From Alphaproteobacteria bacterium (GTDB lineage: Bacteria; Pseudomonadota; Alphaproteobacteria; Rhodobacterales; Rhodobacteraceae), in contig RFGD01000446.1 of assembly GCA_003696705.1 (NCBI GenBank), forward strand, positions 1 through 13,482: DNA of 13,482 nucleotides, in the 5' to 3' direction. Below the pieces are notes generated by a model. It ran no database searches and was not told where the DNA came from. It saw nothing but the letters and a program-made list of their open reading frames with translations. Positions 6,488 to 13,482 of this stretch are shown in pieces; the first letter of the stretch is position 1, and each line of letters begins with the position of its first letter. The translations under genes and the position numbers were made by a program.

Positions 6488-7852
6488 ATGCGCCCTGGAC
6501 GGATTGCAATCCGGCTCTGGCAGGGTCTTGCCATTGCGGCGCTGGCGGCGCTCGTTGCGGTCCGCGCCGGGGCGGCGGCCCCGACGACCTACCGGCTCGA
6601 CAACGGGCTCGAGCTTGTCGTGATCGAGGACCACCGTGCCCCCGTCGTCGTCCATATGGTCTGGTATCGCACCGGCGCCGCCGACGAGCGGCCGGGCAAG
6701 TCCGGCATCGCCCATTTCTTCGAACATCTCATGTTCAAGGCAACGGACGAGCTTCAGCCCGGCGAGTTCTCGCGGATCGTCGAACTCAATGGCGGCACGG
6801 ACAACGCCTTCACGACCTGGGACTACACGGCCTATTTCCAGCGTGTGGCGGCGGATCGGCTTGGGCTGATGATGAAGATGGAAGCGGACCGGATGCGCGA
6901 TCTGCGGCTCAGCGATGACGTCGTGCTGACCGAACGCTCGGTGATCCTGGAAGAGCGGAACCAGCGGGTCGACGGCGATCCCGGCGCGCTCTTTTCCGAA
7001 CAGCGGCGCGCCGCCCAGTTCCTGAACCATCCCTACGGCATTCCGGTGATCGGCTGGCGGCACGAGATTGCGGCGCTGACCGCCGATGACGCGCGCGCCT
7101 TCTACCGGCGATACTACGCGCCGAACAACGCGATCGTCGTCGTCGCGGGCGACGTCGACCCGGCCCGGGTCCGCGAACTGGCCGAGCGCCACTATGGCCC
7201 CCTTGCCCCGTCCAAGGACATCCCGCCGCGTCTTCGTCCGCAAGAACCCCCGCAGCTTGCCGAGCGCCGGCTTGTCTCGATCGACGAGCGCGTGGCCCAG
7301 CCGTATCTCGTCCGGACCTACCTGGCGCCGGAACGCGACCCCGGCAACCAGCGCGAGGCGGCGGCGCTGACGATCCTTTCGGCGCTTCTGGGCGGGAACG
7401 GGCTGACCTCGGTCCTGGGGGAGGCGCTGCAACTCGAACGCAAGCTCGCAATCCACGTCTCGGCCGGCTACGACGGCACGGCCGTCGACGACACGACCTT
7501 TTCGATTGTTGCCGTGCCGGCGCCGGGGGTCACGCTCGAATCGCTCGAGTCGGCGATGGACGAAACGCTCGCGCGCTTTCTCGAACGCGGCATAGACGCC
7601 GAGCGCTTTTCCCGCGTGAAGACCCAGGTGACGGCGGGCGAGATCTATGAACGCGACTCGCTTCAGGCCCTTGCGCACCGCTACGGGGCGGGGCTTGCCG
7701 TGGGGCTTTCGCTCGAGGATATCGAGGCCTGGCCCGACATCCTGCACTCGGTCACGGCGGACGAGGTTCTGGCCGCCGCGCGCCGTCTTCTGGACCGGCG
7801 CCATGCCGTCACGGGCTTTCTTGCCGGCCGGCCCGAGGAGGTGCGCCAGTGA
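6488..7852 (+). CDS. M16 family zinc metallopeptidase, catalytic subunit, exported
   Basis: This 454-residue protein has an N-terminal signal peptide (positive RPGRIAIR, hydrophobic core about residues 14-27, likely cleavage near AGAAA at about 31). The zinc-binding inverted motif HFFEH is at 76-80, and the third ligand lies in ILEERNQ at Glu155/Glu156, about 76 residues downstream as in other M16 enzymes. The C-terminal domain carries RKLAI at 318-322 where partner subunits have RGLxY, so this half of the active-site pocket looks degenerate. It is probably a periplasmic peptidase that degrades small proteins or signal peptides, but the substrate is unknown. It starts 10 bases after the BamF-like gene, with an AGGGG site at 6476-6480, and overlaps the next M16 gene by 4 bases. 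It is not the insulysin type, which is about twice as long. Confidence 0.93.
   Translation: MRPGRIAIRLWQGLAIAALAALVAVRAGAAAPTTYRLDNGLELVVIEDHRAPVVVHMVWYRTGAADERPGKSGIAHFFEHLMFKATDELQPGEFSRIVELNGGTDNAFTTWDYTAYFQRVAADRLGLMMKMEADRMRDLRLSDDVVLTERSVILEERNQRVDGDPGALFSEQRRAAQFLNHPYGIPVIGWRHEIAALTADDARAFYRRYYAPNNAIVVVAGDVDPARVRELAERHYGPLAPSKDIPPRLRPQEPPQLAERRLVSIDERVAQPYLVRTYLAPERDPGNQREAAALTILSALLGGNGLTSVLGEALQLERKLAIHVSAGYDGTAVDDTTFSIVAVPAPGVTLESLESAMDETLARFLERGIDAERFSRVKTQVTAGEIYERDSLQALAHRYGAGLAVGLSLEDIEAWPDILHSVTADEVLAAARRLLDRRHAVTGFLAGRPEEVRQ
7835..7843 (+). promoter_or_regulatory. Strong ribosome binding site for the second M16 gene
   Basis: GAGGAGGTG, a near-perfect anti-16S match, lies inside the last codons of the first M16 gene. 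Seven bases separate its GAGGAGG core from the GTG start at 7849. It is the best Shine-Dalgarno sequence in the window. It may ensure enough of the second subunit despite the GTG start. Confidence 0.75.
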
Positions 7853-9165
7853 AGTCTCCCTGGACAGCCCTTGTCGGCACGCTCATGGCCGTATTCGTCC
7901 TTCTGGCGACACCGGCGCGCGCCGTCGACATTCAGGAACTGACGTCGCCGTCGGGCATTTCCGCCTGGCTGGTCGAGGATCATACGCTGCCCTTCGTCGC
8001 GCTCGAGATCCGTTTTCGCGGCGGCACCAGCCTTGATGCGCCGGGAAAGCGGGGCGCGACCTACTTCATGGCGGGACTTCTGGAAGAAGGGGCGGCCGAC
8101 ATGGATGCAGCGGCCTTTGCCGCCCGGCGCGAAAGCCTTGGCGCCGTCCTGTCGTTCGATGCTTATGACGATGCCGTCAGCGTATCAGCGCGCTTCCTGA
8201 CCGAGAACCGTGCGCCGTCGGCCGATCTGTTGCGCGCCGCGTTGGTCCAGCCGCGCTTCGACCCCGAGGCGATCGAGCGGGTGCGGGCGCAGATCCTTTC
8301 GATCATCGCCGCGCGCGAGAAGGATCCCGACGAAATCGCGACCGAGACGCTCGATCGTCTTGCCTTCGACGGACACCCCTACGGCTCGGCCCCCGAGGGC
8401 ACGGTGGACAGCGTGACGGGCCTGTCGCGTGACGATCTGGTGGCCGCCTGGCGGGGGGCCATCGCGCGTGACCGTCTGGTGATCGGCGCCGCGGGGGACA
8501 TCACGGCCGAGGAACTGGGCAGGCTTCTTGACCGTGTCTTCGGCGACCTTCCCGCCAAGGGGGCGCCGATGCCCCCCGACGCGCCCTGGCGGCTTTCCGG
8601 GGGCACGACGGTCGTTCCCTTCCCCTCGCCCCAGTCGATCGCCTATTTCGCCCAGCGGGGACTGCGTCGGCACGATCCCGACTTCATCGCGGCCTATGTC
8701 CTCAATCACATCCTGGGCGGCGGTGGCTTCGGCTCGATCCTGATGCAGGAGATCCGAGAGAAGCGGGGACTGACCTATGGCGTCGGCACCTATCTTGTGC
8801 CGAAGGATCACGCTGAACTTCTGATCGGCCGCGTGGCCTCGTCGAACGAGACGATTGCCGAGGCGATCGCCCTTGTCCGACAGATCTGGGAGCGCGTGGC
8901 CAGGGGCGAGCTGACAGCCGAAGAGCTCGATGCCGCCAAGCGCTATCTGACGGGTGCCTATCCCTTGCGTTTCGACGGCAACGGCAACATCGCCCGGATC
9001 CTCGTCGGGATGCAGCTCGACCGGATGCCCGCGAGCTATGTCAACGAACGCAATGCATTGGTCGAGGCGGTGACGCTCGACGATCTGCGGCGGGTGGCCC
9101 GACGCCTTCTCGACCCCGAAGGTCTGCACTTCGTCGTGGTCGGCCAGCCCGAGGGGCTTGACTGA
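7849..9165 (+). CDS. M16 family peptidase-like protein lacking the zinc motif, exported partner subunit
   Basis: This 438-residue protein begins at GTG, within a GTGA overlap of the preceding stop. The signal peptide ends near ATPARA (about residue 25). The fold is recognisable from the N-terminal 'LVEDHTLPFVALEIRFRGG' region and the long M16 domain. Where the active subunit has HxxEH, this one reads YFMAG: His, Glu and His are replaced by Tyr72, Ala75 and Gly76. It should therefore not bind catalytic zinc. It keeps REKRGLTYGVG with Arg306 and Tyr310, the C-terminal Arg/Tyr substrate-binding motif that the upstream protein has lost. This split is known from bacterial heterodimeric M16B enzymes and from the mitochondrial processing peptidase, so a periplasmic heterodimer with the upstream protein is the best inference. 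Confidence 0.92.
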   Translation: MKSPWTALVGTLMAVFVLLATPARAVDIQELTSPSGISAWLVEDHTLPFVALEIRFRGGTSLDAPGKRGATYFMAGLLEEGAADMDAAAFAARRESLGAVLSFDAYDDAVSVSARFLTENRAPSADLLRAALVQPRFDPEAIERVRAQILSIIAAREKDPDEIATETLDRLAFDGHPYGSAPEGTVDSVTGLSRDDLVAAWRGAIARDRLVIGAAGDITAEELGRLLDRVFGDLPAKGAPMPPDAPWRLSGGTTVVPFPSPQSIAYFAQRGLRRHDPDFIAAYVLNHILGGGGFGSILMQEIREKRGLTYGVGTYLVPKDHAELLIGRVASSNETIAEAIALVRQIWERVARGELTAEELDAAKRYLTGAYPLRFDGNGNIARILVGMQLDRMPASYVNERNALVEAVTLDDLRRVARRLLDPEGLHFVVVGQPEGLD

Positions 9166-9184
9166 AAACCCGGGCATTCGACGG

Positions 9185-9214
9185 GTGACTCCCTTGCCGG
9201 CTTCGTGCTAGGTT
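9185..9214 (+). promoter_or_regulatory. Candidate mutL promoter giving a leaderless transcript
   Basis: GTGACT at 9185-9190 (4 of 6 to TTGACA) is followed after 18 bases by TAGGTT at 9209-9214. Seven bases then lead to the ATG at 9222, so transcription would start at or next to the start codon. No Shine-Dalgarno sequence lies between the hexamer and the ATG. The spacer is 56 bases and separates the M16 pair from the repair genes, so a new transcription unit here is reasonable. Confidence 0.4.
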
Positions 9215-9221
9215 TTGTGGG

Positions 9222-11078
9222 ATGACAGCGCAGGACCGCAACATAAGCCAGAAACGGACGATTCGACCGCTGGACGAGGCGGCGATCAATCGCATCGCCG
9301 CGGGCGAGGTCGTCGAGCGGCCCGCATCAGCCGTCAAGGAGCTGGTCGAGAACAGTCTCGACGCGGCTGCCGATCGGATCGAGGTCACCATCGCGGCCGG
9401 CGGCAAGACGCTTGTGCGGGTCGCCGACGACGGTCACGGCATCCCGCCCGAGGAGCTCCCGCTTGCCTTGGCGCGCCACGCGACATCGAAGATCGACGGC
9501 AGCGACCTCGTGCACATCCGATCGTTCGGTTTCCGGGGCGAGGCGTTGGCCTCGCTCGGGGCCGTAGCCCGGGTGACGATTACCTCGCGGGCCGAGGGCG
9601 CCGACGGCGCGGCGACCATCACGGCCGAGGCGGGACGTCTGGGCCCGGTGCGTCCGGCGGCGCTCGGCCGCGGCACGGTGGTCGAGGTGCGCGATCTCTT
9701 CCATGCGACGCCGGCGCGGCTGAAGTTCCTGCGTGCAGACCGGGCCGAGGCCCAGGCCGTGGGCGACATCGTCCGCCGGCTGGCGATGGCCGCGCCCGCG
9801 GTCGGCTTCGTCCTCAGGGATGCGACGCAGGGCGGCGAGGGGCGCGTCGTCCTCCGGCTTGCGGCCGAGAAAGGGGCAGACGCGCTTGCCGCCCGGGTCG
9901 GCGCGATCCTCGGCCGCGACTTCGCCGATAATGCCGTGCCGGTTGCGTGCGAACGGGACGGCATCCGCCTTGACGGGCTGGCGGCCCTGCCGACCTATTC
10001 GCGCGGGTCGGCCGTTCAGCAGTTCTTCTTCGTCAACGGACGTCCGGTGCGCGACCGGCTTCTCATCGGGGCGCTCAGGGCGGCCTATGCCGATTTCCTG
10101 TCGCGTGATAGGCACCCGGCCGCGGTGCTGTTCGTGCGCATAGACCCCGAACGCGTGGACGTCAACGTCCACCCCGCCAAGGCCGAAGTGCGCTTCCGCG
10201 AACCCGGGCTGGTCCGTGGGCTTGTCGTCTCGGGTCTTCGTCACGCGCTGGCCGAGGCCGGACACCGGGCCTCGTCGACCGTGGCGGGCGCCGCGCTGGG
10301 CGCATTCCGCGCGCCCGAGGCACCGCGCGGCACGCCTGGCGGCGCAGTCGGCGGCGCAATGCGCGCCGGCGGCCTTTCCCCTCGGGGTCCCGCGCCCCAG
10401 CCCGATTGGCAGGCGCCGCCCATGCCGGGCCTTGCCGAGGATCCGGCGGCGCTTTCGGCGCGCGTGGAGCCCGTCGAGGACGACCAAGCCGGCATCGATT
10501 GCCCCCTTGGCGCGGCGCGCGCGCAGCTTCACGAAAACTACATCGTCGCCCAGACCCGCGACGGGGTGGTGATCGTCGACCAGCACGCGGCCCACGAGCG
10601 CCTCGTCTACGAGCGTCTGAAGGCCCAGGCGGCCGCGCAGGGGATCGTGCGGCAGGCGCTTCTTGTCCCCGAGGTCGTGGAACTTGGCGAAGCGGCGGCC
10701 CAGTCTCTTCTCGACGAGGCCGAGGCGCTTCGCTCCCTTGGCCTTGTGATCGAGCCCTTCGGGCCCGGCGCCGTCGTCGTGCGCGAGGTTCCGGCCCTTC
10801 TTGGCGCGCGAGCGGCGGCGCCGATCCTGCGCGACATCGCTGACGAACTGGCCGAGGGCGGCATGGGGCCCGGCCTTGGCGGGCGCATCGACGCCGTCTT
10901 GTCGCGGATGGCCTGCCATGGGTCGGTGCGCTCGGGGCGGCGCATGACGGCGGCCGAGATGAATGCGCTTCTTCGGGAAATGGAAGCGACGCCGCACAGC
11001 GGCCAGTGCAACCACGGCCGGCCGACCTATATCGAACTGAAGCTGTCTGACATCGAAAGGCTGTTCGGGCGCGCATGA
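9222..11078 (+). CDS. mutL: DNA mismatch repair protein MutL, endonuclease type
   Basis: This 618-residue protein has the N-terminal GHKL ATPase domain (about residues 12-340): INRIAAGEVVERPASAVKEL with catalytic Glu40, VENSLDA with Asn44, then DDGHGI, RHATSKI and GFRGEALASLGAV. A Pro/Ala/Gly-rich linker (about 345-425) leads to the C-terminal dimerisation and nuclease domain (about 428-618). That domain carries DQHA-x2-E-x4-E at residues 453-464, ACHG with Cys565, CNHGRP at 596-601 and a terminal FGR. A likely sliding-clamp motif QALLVP is at 478-483, matching the QPLLIP of E. coli MutL. MutL couples MutS mismatch recognition to strand incision; the metal-binding motifs mean this one should nick DNA itself, as in bacteria without MutH. 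It has its own candidate promoter and overlaps rmuC by 4 bases. Confidence 0.98.
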   Translation: MTAQDRNISQKRTIRPLDEAAINRIAAGEVVERPASAVKELVENSLDAAADRIEVTIAAGGKTLVRVADDGHGIPPEELPLALARHATSKIDGSDLVHIRSFGFRGEALASLGAVARVTITSRAEGADGAATITAEAGRLGPVRPAALGRGTVVEVRDLFHATPARLKFLRADRAEAQAVGDIVRRLAMAAPAVGFVLRDATQGGEGRVVLRLAAEKGADALAARVGAILGRDFADNAVPVACERDGIRLDGLAALPTYSRGSAVQQFFFVNGRPVRDRLLIGALRAAYADFLSRDRHPAAVLFVRIDPERVDVNVHPAKAEVRFREPGLVRGLVVSGLRHALAEAGHRASSTVAGAALGAFRAPEAPRGTPGGAVGGAMRAGGLSPRGPAPQPDWQAPPMPGLAEDPAALSARVEPVEDDQAGIDCPLGAARAQLHENYIVAQTRDGVVIVDQHAAHERLVYERLKAQAAAQGIVRQALLVPEVVELGEAAAQSLLDEAEALRSLGLVIEPFGPGAVVVREVPALLGARAAAPILRDIADELAEGGMGPGLGGRIDAVLSRMACHGSVRSGRRMTAAEMNALLREMEATPHSGQCNHGRPTYIELKLSDIERLFGRA

Positions 11079-12259
11079 CCATCGAGATCGCCGGAAGAAC
11101 AATCGACCTCTCGGACCCCTGGGTCCTGATCGCGCTGGGCGGCGGCGCGGTGGCGCTTGTCGGGCTCGTGCTTCTGGTGGCGGCGGTGCGGGCGGCGCGC
11201 CGCTCTGCGCGGGCAACCGAACCCCTGGTTGCCGAAATGGCGCGGCTTGGCCAACGGGTCGAGACGCTTTCGGTCGGCCAGCAACAGCTTGCGGGCGGCC
11301 TGACCCATGTTGCCGAAGCGCAGGCGGCAAGCCAGTCCAACATGCTGAAACTGATGGAGAACCGGCTTGCCGAAGTGACGCGGGCGATGAACGAGAACCT
11401 GCACGAAAGCGCAAGGCGCACGGCGCGCTCGCTTGGCGATCTCCAGCAGCGGCTCGAGACCATCGACAAGGCCCAAGCCAAGATCGAGAAGCTTTCGGGC
11501 AACGTCCTTGGCCTGCAGGACATCCTGTCGAACAAGCAGACCCGCGGCGCCTTCGGCGAGATCCAGCTGAACGACATCGTATCCAAGGCGCTGCCGTCGG
11601 ACAGCTATACCTTCCAGGCGACGCTTTCGAACGGCCGGCGGGCCGACTGTCTTCTCCACCTGCCGAACCCGCCGGGTCCCATCGTCATCGATGCCAAGTT
11701 CCCGCTCGAACCCTATGAGGCGCTGGTGAACGCCTCGACCCCGCAGGACCAGCAGCGCGCGTTGTCGCAGCTTCGCCAGGCCGTGCGCACGCATATCAAG
11801 GCAATCGCCGAGCGCTATATCGTTCAGGGCGAGACCGCCGACGGCGCGCTCATGTTCCTTCCGTCCGAGGCGGTCTATGCGGAACTGCACGCACGCCTGC
11901 CCGACGTCGTGCGCGAGGGGTTCGCAGCCCGCGTCTGGATCGTCTCTCCGACCACCTGCATGGCGACGCTGAACACCATGCGCGCGATCCTGAAGGATGC
12001 CCGGATGCGCGAGCAGGCCGGCGCCATCCGTCGCGAACTGTCGCTACTCTTCCAGGACGTCGAACGCCTGGGCCAGCGCGTCGAGAACCTGGATCGCCAC
12101 TTCGGACAGGCGGCGAAGGACATTTCCGAAATCAGGATATCGGCCGACAAGGCCGGCCGGCGGGCGCGGCGCCTCGACAACTTCGACTTCGAGGAACTGG
12201 CCCCCGAGGCATCGCCCCCCGCCGCACCGCTGCCCCTTGCCCGCAAGCGCGAAAGCTAG
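11075..12259 (+). CDS. rmuC: RmuC family DNA recombination protein
   Basis: This 394-residue protein has one N-terminal membrane segment (about residues 16-38), a coiled-coil stretch (about 45-150), and a C-terminal domain with a restriction-endonuclease-like core. The core signature is IVIDAKFPLEPYEAL, with Asp206 and Lys208 of the D-x-K element. Before it comes GAFGEIQLNDIV and after it ALMFLPSEAVYAEL, IVSPTTCMATLNT and the helical tail. RmuC limits recombination at inverted repeats in E. coli; a nuclease role is predicted from the fold, and the protein would be tethered to the inner membrane. The start ATG lies in an ATGA overlap with the mutL stop, implying translational coupling between two genome-stability genes. 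The tail is Ala/Pro-rich. The next gene is convergent, and no clear terminator follows. Confidence 0.95.
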   Translation: MTIEIAGRTIDLSDPWVLIALGGGAVALVGLVLLVAAVRAARRSARATEPLVAEMARLGQRVETLSVGQQQLAGGLTHVAEAQAASQSNMLKLMENRLAEVTRAMNENLHESARRTARSLGDLQQRLETIDKAQAKIEKLSGNVLGLQDILSNKQTRGAFGEIQLNDIVSKALPSDSYTFQATLSNGRRADCLLHLPNPPGPIVIDAKFPLEPYEALVNASTPQDQQRALSQLRQAVRTHIKAIAERYIVQGETADGALMFLPSEAVYAELHARLPDVVREGFAARVWIVSPTTCMATLNTMRAILKDARMREQAGAIRRELSLLFQDVERLGQRVENLDRHFGQAAKDISEIRISADKAGRRARRLDNFDFEELAPEASPPAAPLPLARKRES

Positions 12260-12300
12260 GTTTTCCCCCTGGCCGGCATTTCCGCGGCGGGCCCGGGCTT

Positions 12301-12331
12301 CTTTCCCGACGCGCTTTCCAAGGCGCTTTCC
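12301..12331. repeat. Short direct repeats in the rmuC 3' spacer
   Basis: CTTTCC occurs at 12301-12306, 12314-12319 and 12326-12331, at a spacing of 12-13 bases. The last two copies extend to GCGCTTTCC (12311-12319 and 12323-12331). The array lies in the 132-base convergent spacer (12260-12391) between rmuC and the saccharopine dehydrogenase-like gene. I found no other gene or RNA in the spacer and no convincing T-tailed terminator for either gene. Confidence 0.6.
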
Positions 12332-12368
12332 CACGGGCCGGCGATCGGGTGCCGCCATGGCCAACCGG

Positions 12369-12394
12369 GGACGGGCGGTCAGGACGGGCGGTCA
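12369..12394. repeat. Perfect 13-bp tandem duplication covering a stop codon
   Basis: GGACGGGCGGTCA occurs twice head to tail, at 12369-12381 and 12382-12394. On the minus strand each unit reads TGACCGCCCGTCC, so the TGA stop of the saccharopine dehydrogenase-like gene is the first codon of the repeat and a second TGA follows 13 bases later in another frame. It looks like a small replication-slippage duplication of the sequence at the gene end. Confidence 0.85.
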
Positions 12395-13482
12395 GATCGG
12401 GATGTCGTCCCCGGGTGGGGGCGTGTCCTCGTCGGCCGCTTCGCTTTCCAGGTGATCGACCAGTTCGAGGTGTTGGGCCAGTTCGGCAACGACATCGAGC
12501 CATTCCGCGACGAGTACCGGGTCGGAGGGGGCGGCCGACACGCCGGGACCGATGCGCCCGTCGAGCACCGCCTCGACCGCCAGCGCGACCGGGACCGAGA
12601 CAAGGCGCGCCATCGCCGACCCGCGCTCGTCGCCCCAGGCGTCGAGGACCCAGCTCTTGTGATAGACGGTGCGGCCCTCGCGGACCGCTTCGAGGCTGAC
12701 GACCAGGACCACCCGGTCCGGTTCGCCCTCGCCATAGGCGTTCTCTTCCCACAGCCTTTCGGACAGGGCGCCGAGCGTTTCGTCGCGATCGGGGCTTGCC
12801 TCGCTTTCCTCGATCTCCTCGAAGATCGGGGTCCATGCGTCCTTCCAGCCCTTGAGACGCAGCGTGCCTCGGACGAAGCGCCGGATCTTCCACTCCGGCG
12901 AAAAGCCGTACTGTTCGATGAAGGGCACCGAGTTGCGGTTCGGATAGACTTCGAAGACCTCCGGCCTGGCAAGCGGGGCGACGAATTCCGACACGGCTTC
13001 CCAGGGCCGCGGGAACTCCTGCACGCTGCCGCCCTCGACGGCCCGCGCCGGGGTTCCAAGCGCCTTGAGGACGCCAAGCGGCGACCACGAGAACTTGTAA
13101 CGCAGCGCGTTCGGGACCTTCGGCACCCCTCCGCAATACGAAATGAAGGACAGTTCGTTGTCGGGATGTTCGGCGGCCGAGTTGCGATAGTCGTCGACCA
13201 GCCAGTGCGCCATCAGATGGTCGATGCCCGGATCCAGCCCGACCTCGTTGACAAGGGCGACGCCAGCCGCGCGTGCTTCCGCGTCCAGGGCCTTCATCTC
13301 GGGCGAGATGTAGGACGACGAGACGAAATGGGCCCCGTGCGCAATGGCAAGCCGCGCCAGCGGCACGTGGAATTCGCCCGGCAGCATCGAGACGACGACA
13401 TCGCCGGGTTCCAGGGCTTCGGCCAGTGCGTCGGGCGCGAAGGGGCGGATGTCCCGCGTGATGTCGCCGACGGCGGCCGCGG
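12392..13482 (-). CDS. Saccharopine dehydrogenase-like (LYS9 type) oxidoreductase, 5' end missing
   Basis: The visible part is about 362 codons; the frame stays open to the right edge, so the N-terminus and most of the NAD(P)-binding Rossmann region lie outside. The sequence reads GDVVVSMLPGEFHVPLARLA, then FVSSSYISPEMKALDAEA, then NEVGLDPGIDHLMAHWLVDD, the conserved order of LYS9-type saccharopine reductases. The C-terminal region (roughly the last 230 residues) forms the substrate domain. Such enzymes interconvert saccharopine with aminoadipate semialdehyde plus glutamate in lysine metabolism; in alphaproteobacteria the catabolic direction is the usual suggestion, but this substrate is inferred. 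It differs from the carboxynorspermidine synthase branch, which lacks the NEVGLDPGIDHL block as I recall it. An internal ATG at 13387 is not the start, because conserved sequence continues upstream. The C-terminus is acidic and Pro-rich. Confidence 0.87.
   Translation of the reverse strand, partial: AAAVGDITRDIRPFAPDALAEALEPGDVVVSMLPGEFHVPLARLAIAHGAHFVSSSYISPEMKALDAEARAAGVALVNEVGLDPGIDHLMAHWLVDDYRNSAAEHPDNELSFISYCGGVPKVPNALRYKFSWSPLGVLKALGTPARAVEGGSVQEFPRPWEAVSEFVAPLARPEVFEVYPNRNSVPFIEQYGFSPEWKIRRFVRGTLRLKGWKDAWTPIFEEIEESEASPDRDETLGALSERLWEENAYGEGEPDRVVLVVSLEAVREGRTVYHKSWVLDAWGDERGSAMARLVSVPVALAVEAVLDGRIGPGVSAAPSDPVLVAEWLDVVAELAQHLELVDHLESEAADEDTPPPGDDIPI

Noticed and set aside
9168..9186. 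ACCCG...CGGGT inverted repeat after the second M16 gene as a terminator
   Set aside because: The stem is only 5 bp with a 9-base loop and no T-run, and it overlaps the better-supported mutL promoter candidate.
9327..11414. A 695-codon minus-strand open frame opposite mutL and rmuC
   Set aside because: Same reason: antisense to strongly conserved proteins, Arg/Gly/Pro-rich, no motif.
1..13482. Mobile element, phage, CRISPR or tRNA/rRNA content
   Set aside because: I saw no transposase-like or integrase-like protein, no regularly spaced repeats beyond the two short arrays, no tRNA cloverleaf ending in CCA, and no shift in base composition.

Overview
The window looks like a piece of the core chromosome of a GC-rich alphaproteobacterium, most likely of the Rhodobacterales (Rhodobacteraceae/Paracoccaceae). 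The evidence is the very high GC content, the protein sequences themselves (a DapB C-terminus, an alphaproteobacterial DUF1674/SdhAF4 protein, a DUF3035 lipoprotein) and a rsmB - heparinase-like - purH order that I recall as typical of that group. I see no insertion sequence, phage gene, tRNA, rRNA, CRISPR array or compositional island.

Layout. (1) Positions 1-158 hold the 3' end of dapB (lysine/diaminopimelate synthesis) on the + strand, convergent with a small succinate dehydrogenase assembly factor (DUF1674/SdhAF4) at 216-437 on the - strand. (2) A tightly packed + strand series runs from 559 to 9165: rsmB (16S rRNA m5C methyltransferase), a heparinase II/III-family protein, purH (last two steps of IMP synthesis), lspA (lipoprotein signal peptidase), a DUF3035/BamF-like lipoprotein, and two M16 peptidase-family proteins that overlap by 4 bases. 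(3) After a 56-base gap with a candidate promoter come mutL (mismatch repair, endonuclease type) and rmuC, again overlapping by 4 bases, from 9222 to 12259. (4) A repeat-rich convergent spacer of 132 bases separates rmuC from a - strand LYS9-type saccharopine dehydrogenase-like gene, whose 5' end lies beyond the right edge.

Functionally the window mixes translation (RsmB), purine synthesis (PurH), envelope biogenesis (LspA, the BamF-like lipoprotein, and an exported protease pair) and DNA repair (MutL, RmuC). The envelope genes make sense together: LspA processes the class of lipoprotein encoded directly after it, and the two M16 proteins have signal peptides and complementary active-site defects, so they probably work as a heterodimer. 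The heparinase-like protein is the least understood gene: it has no visible export signal and no polysaccharide genes nearby.

I did not find a convincing new system. The observations most worth following are the heparinase-like protein, the complementary M16 pair, possible leaderless starts for mutL and the heparinase-like gene, and the tandem repeats at the 3' end of the saccharopine dehydrogenase-like gene.
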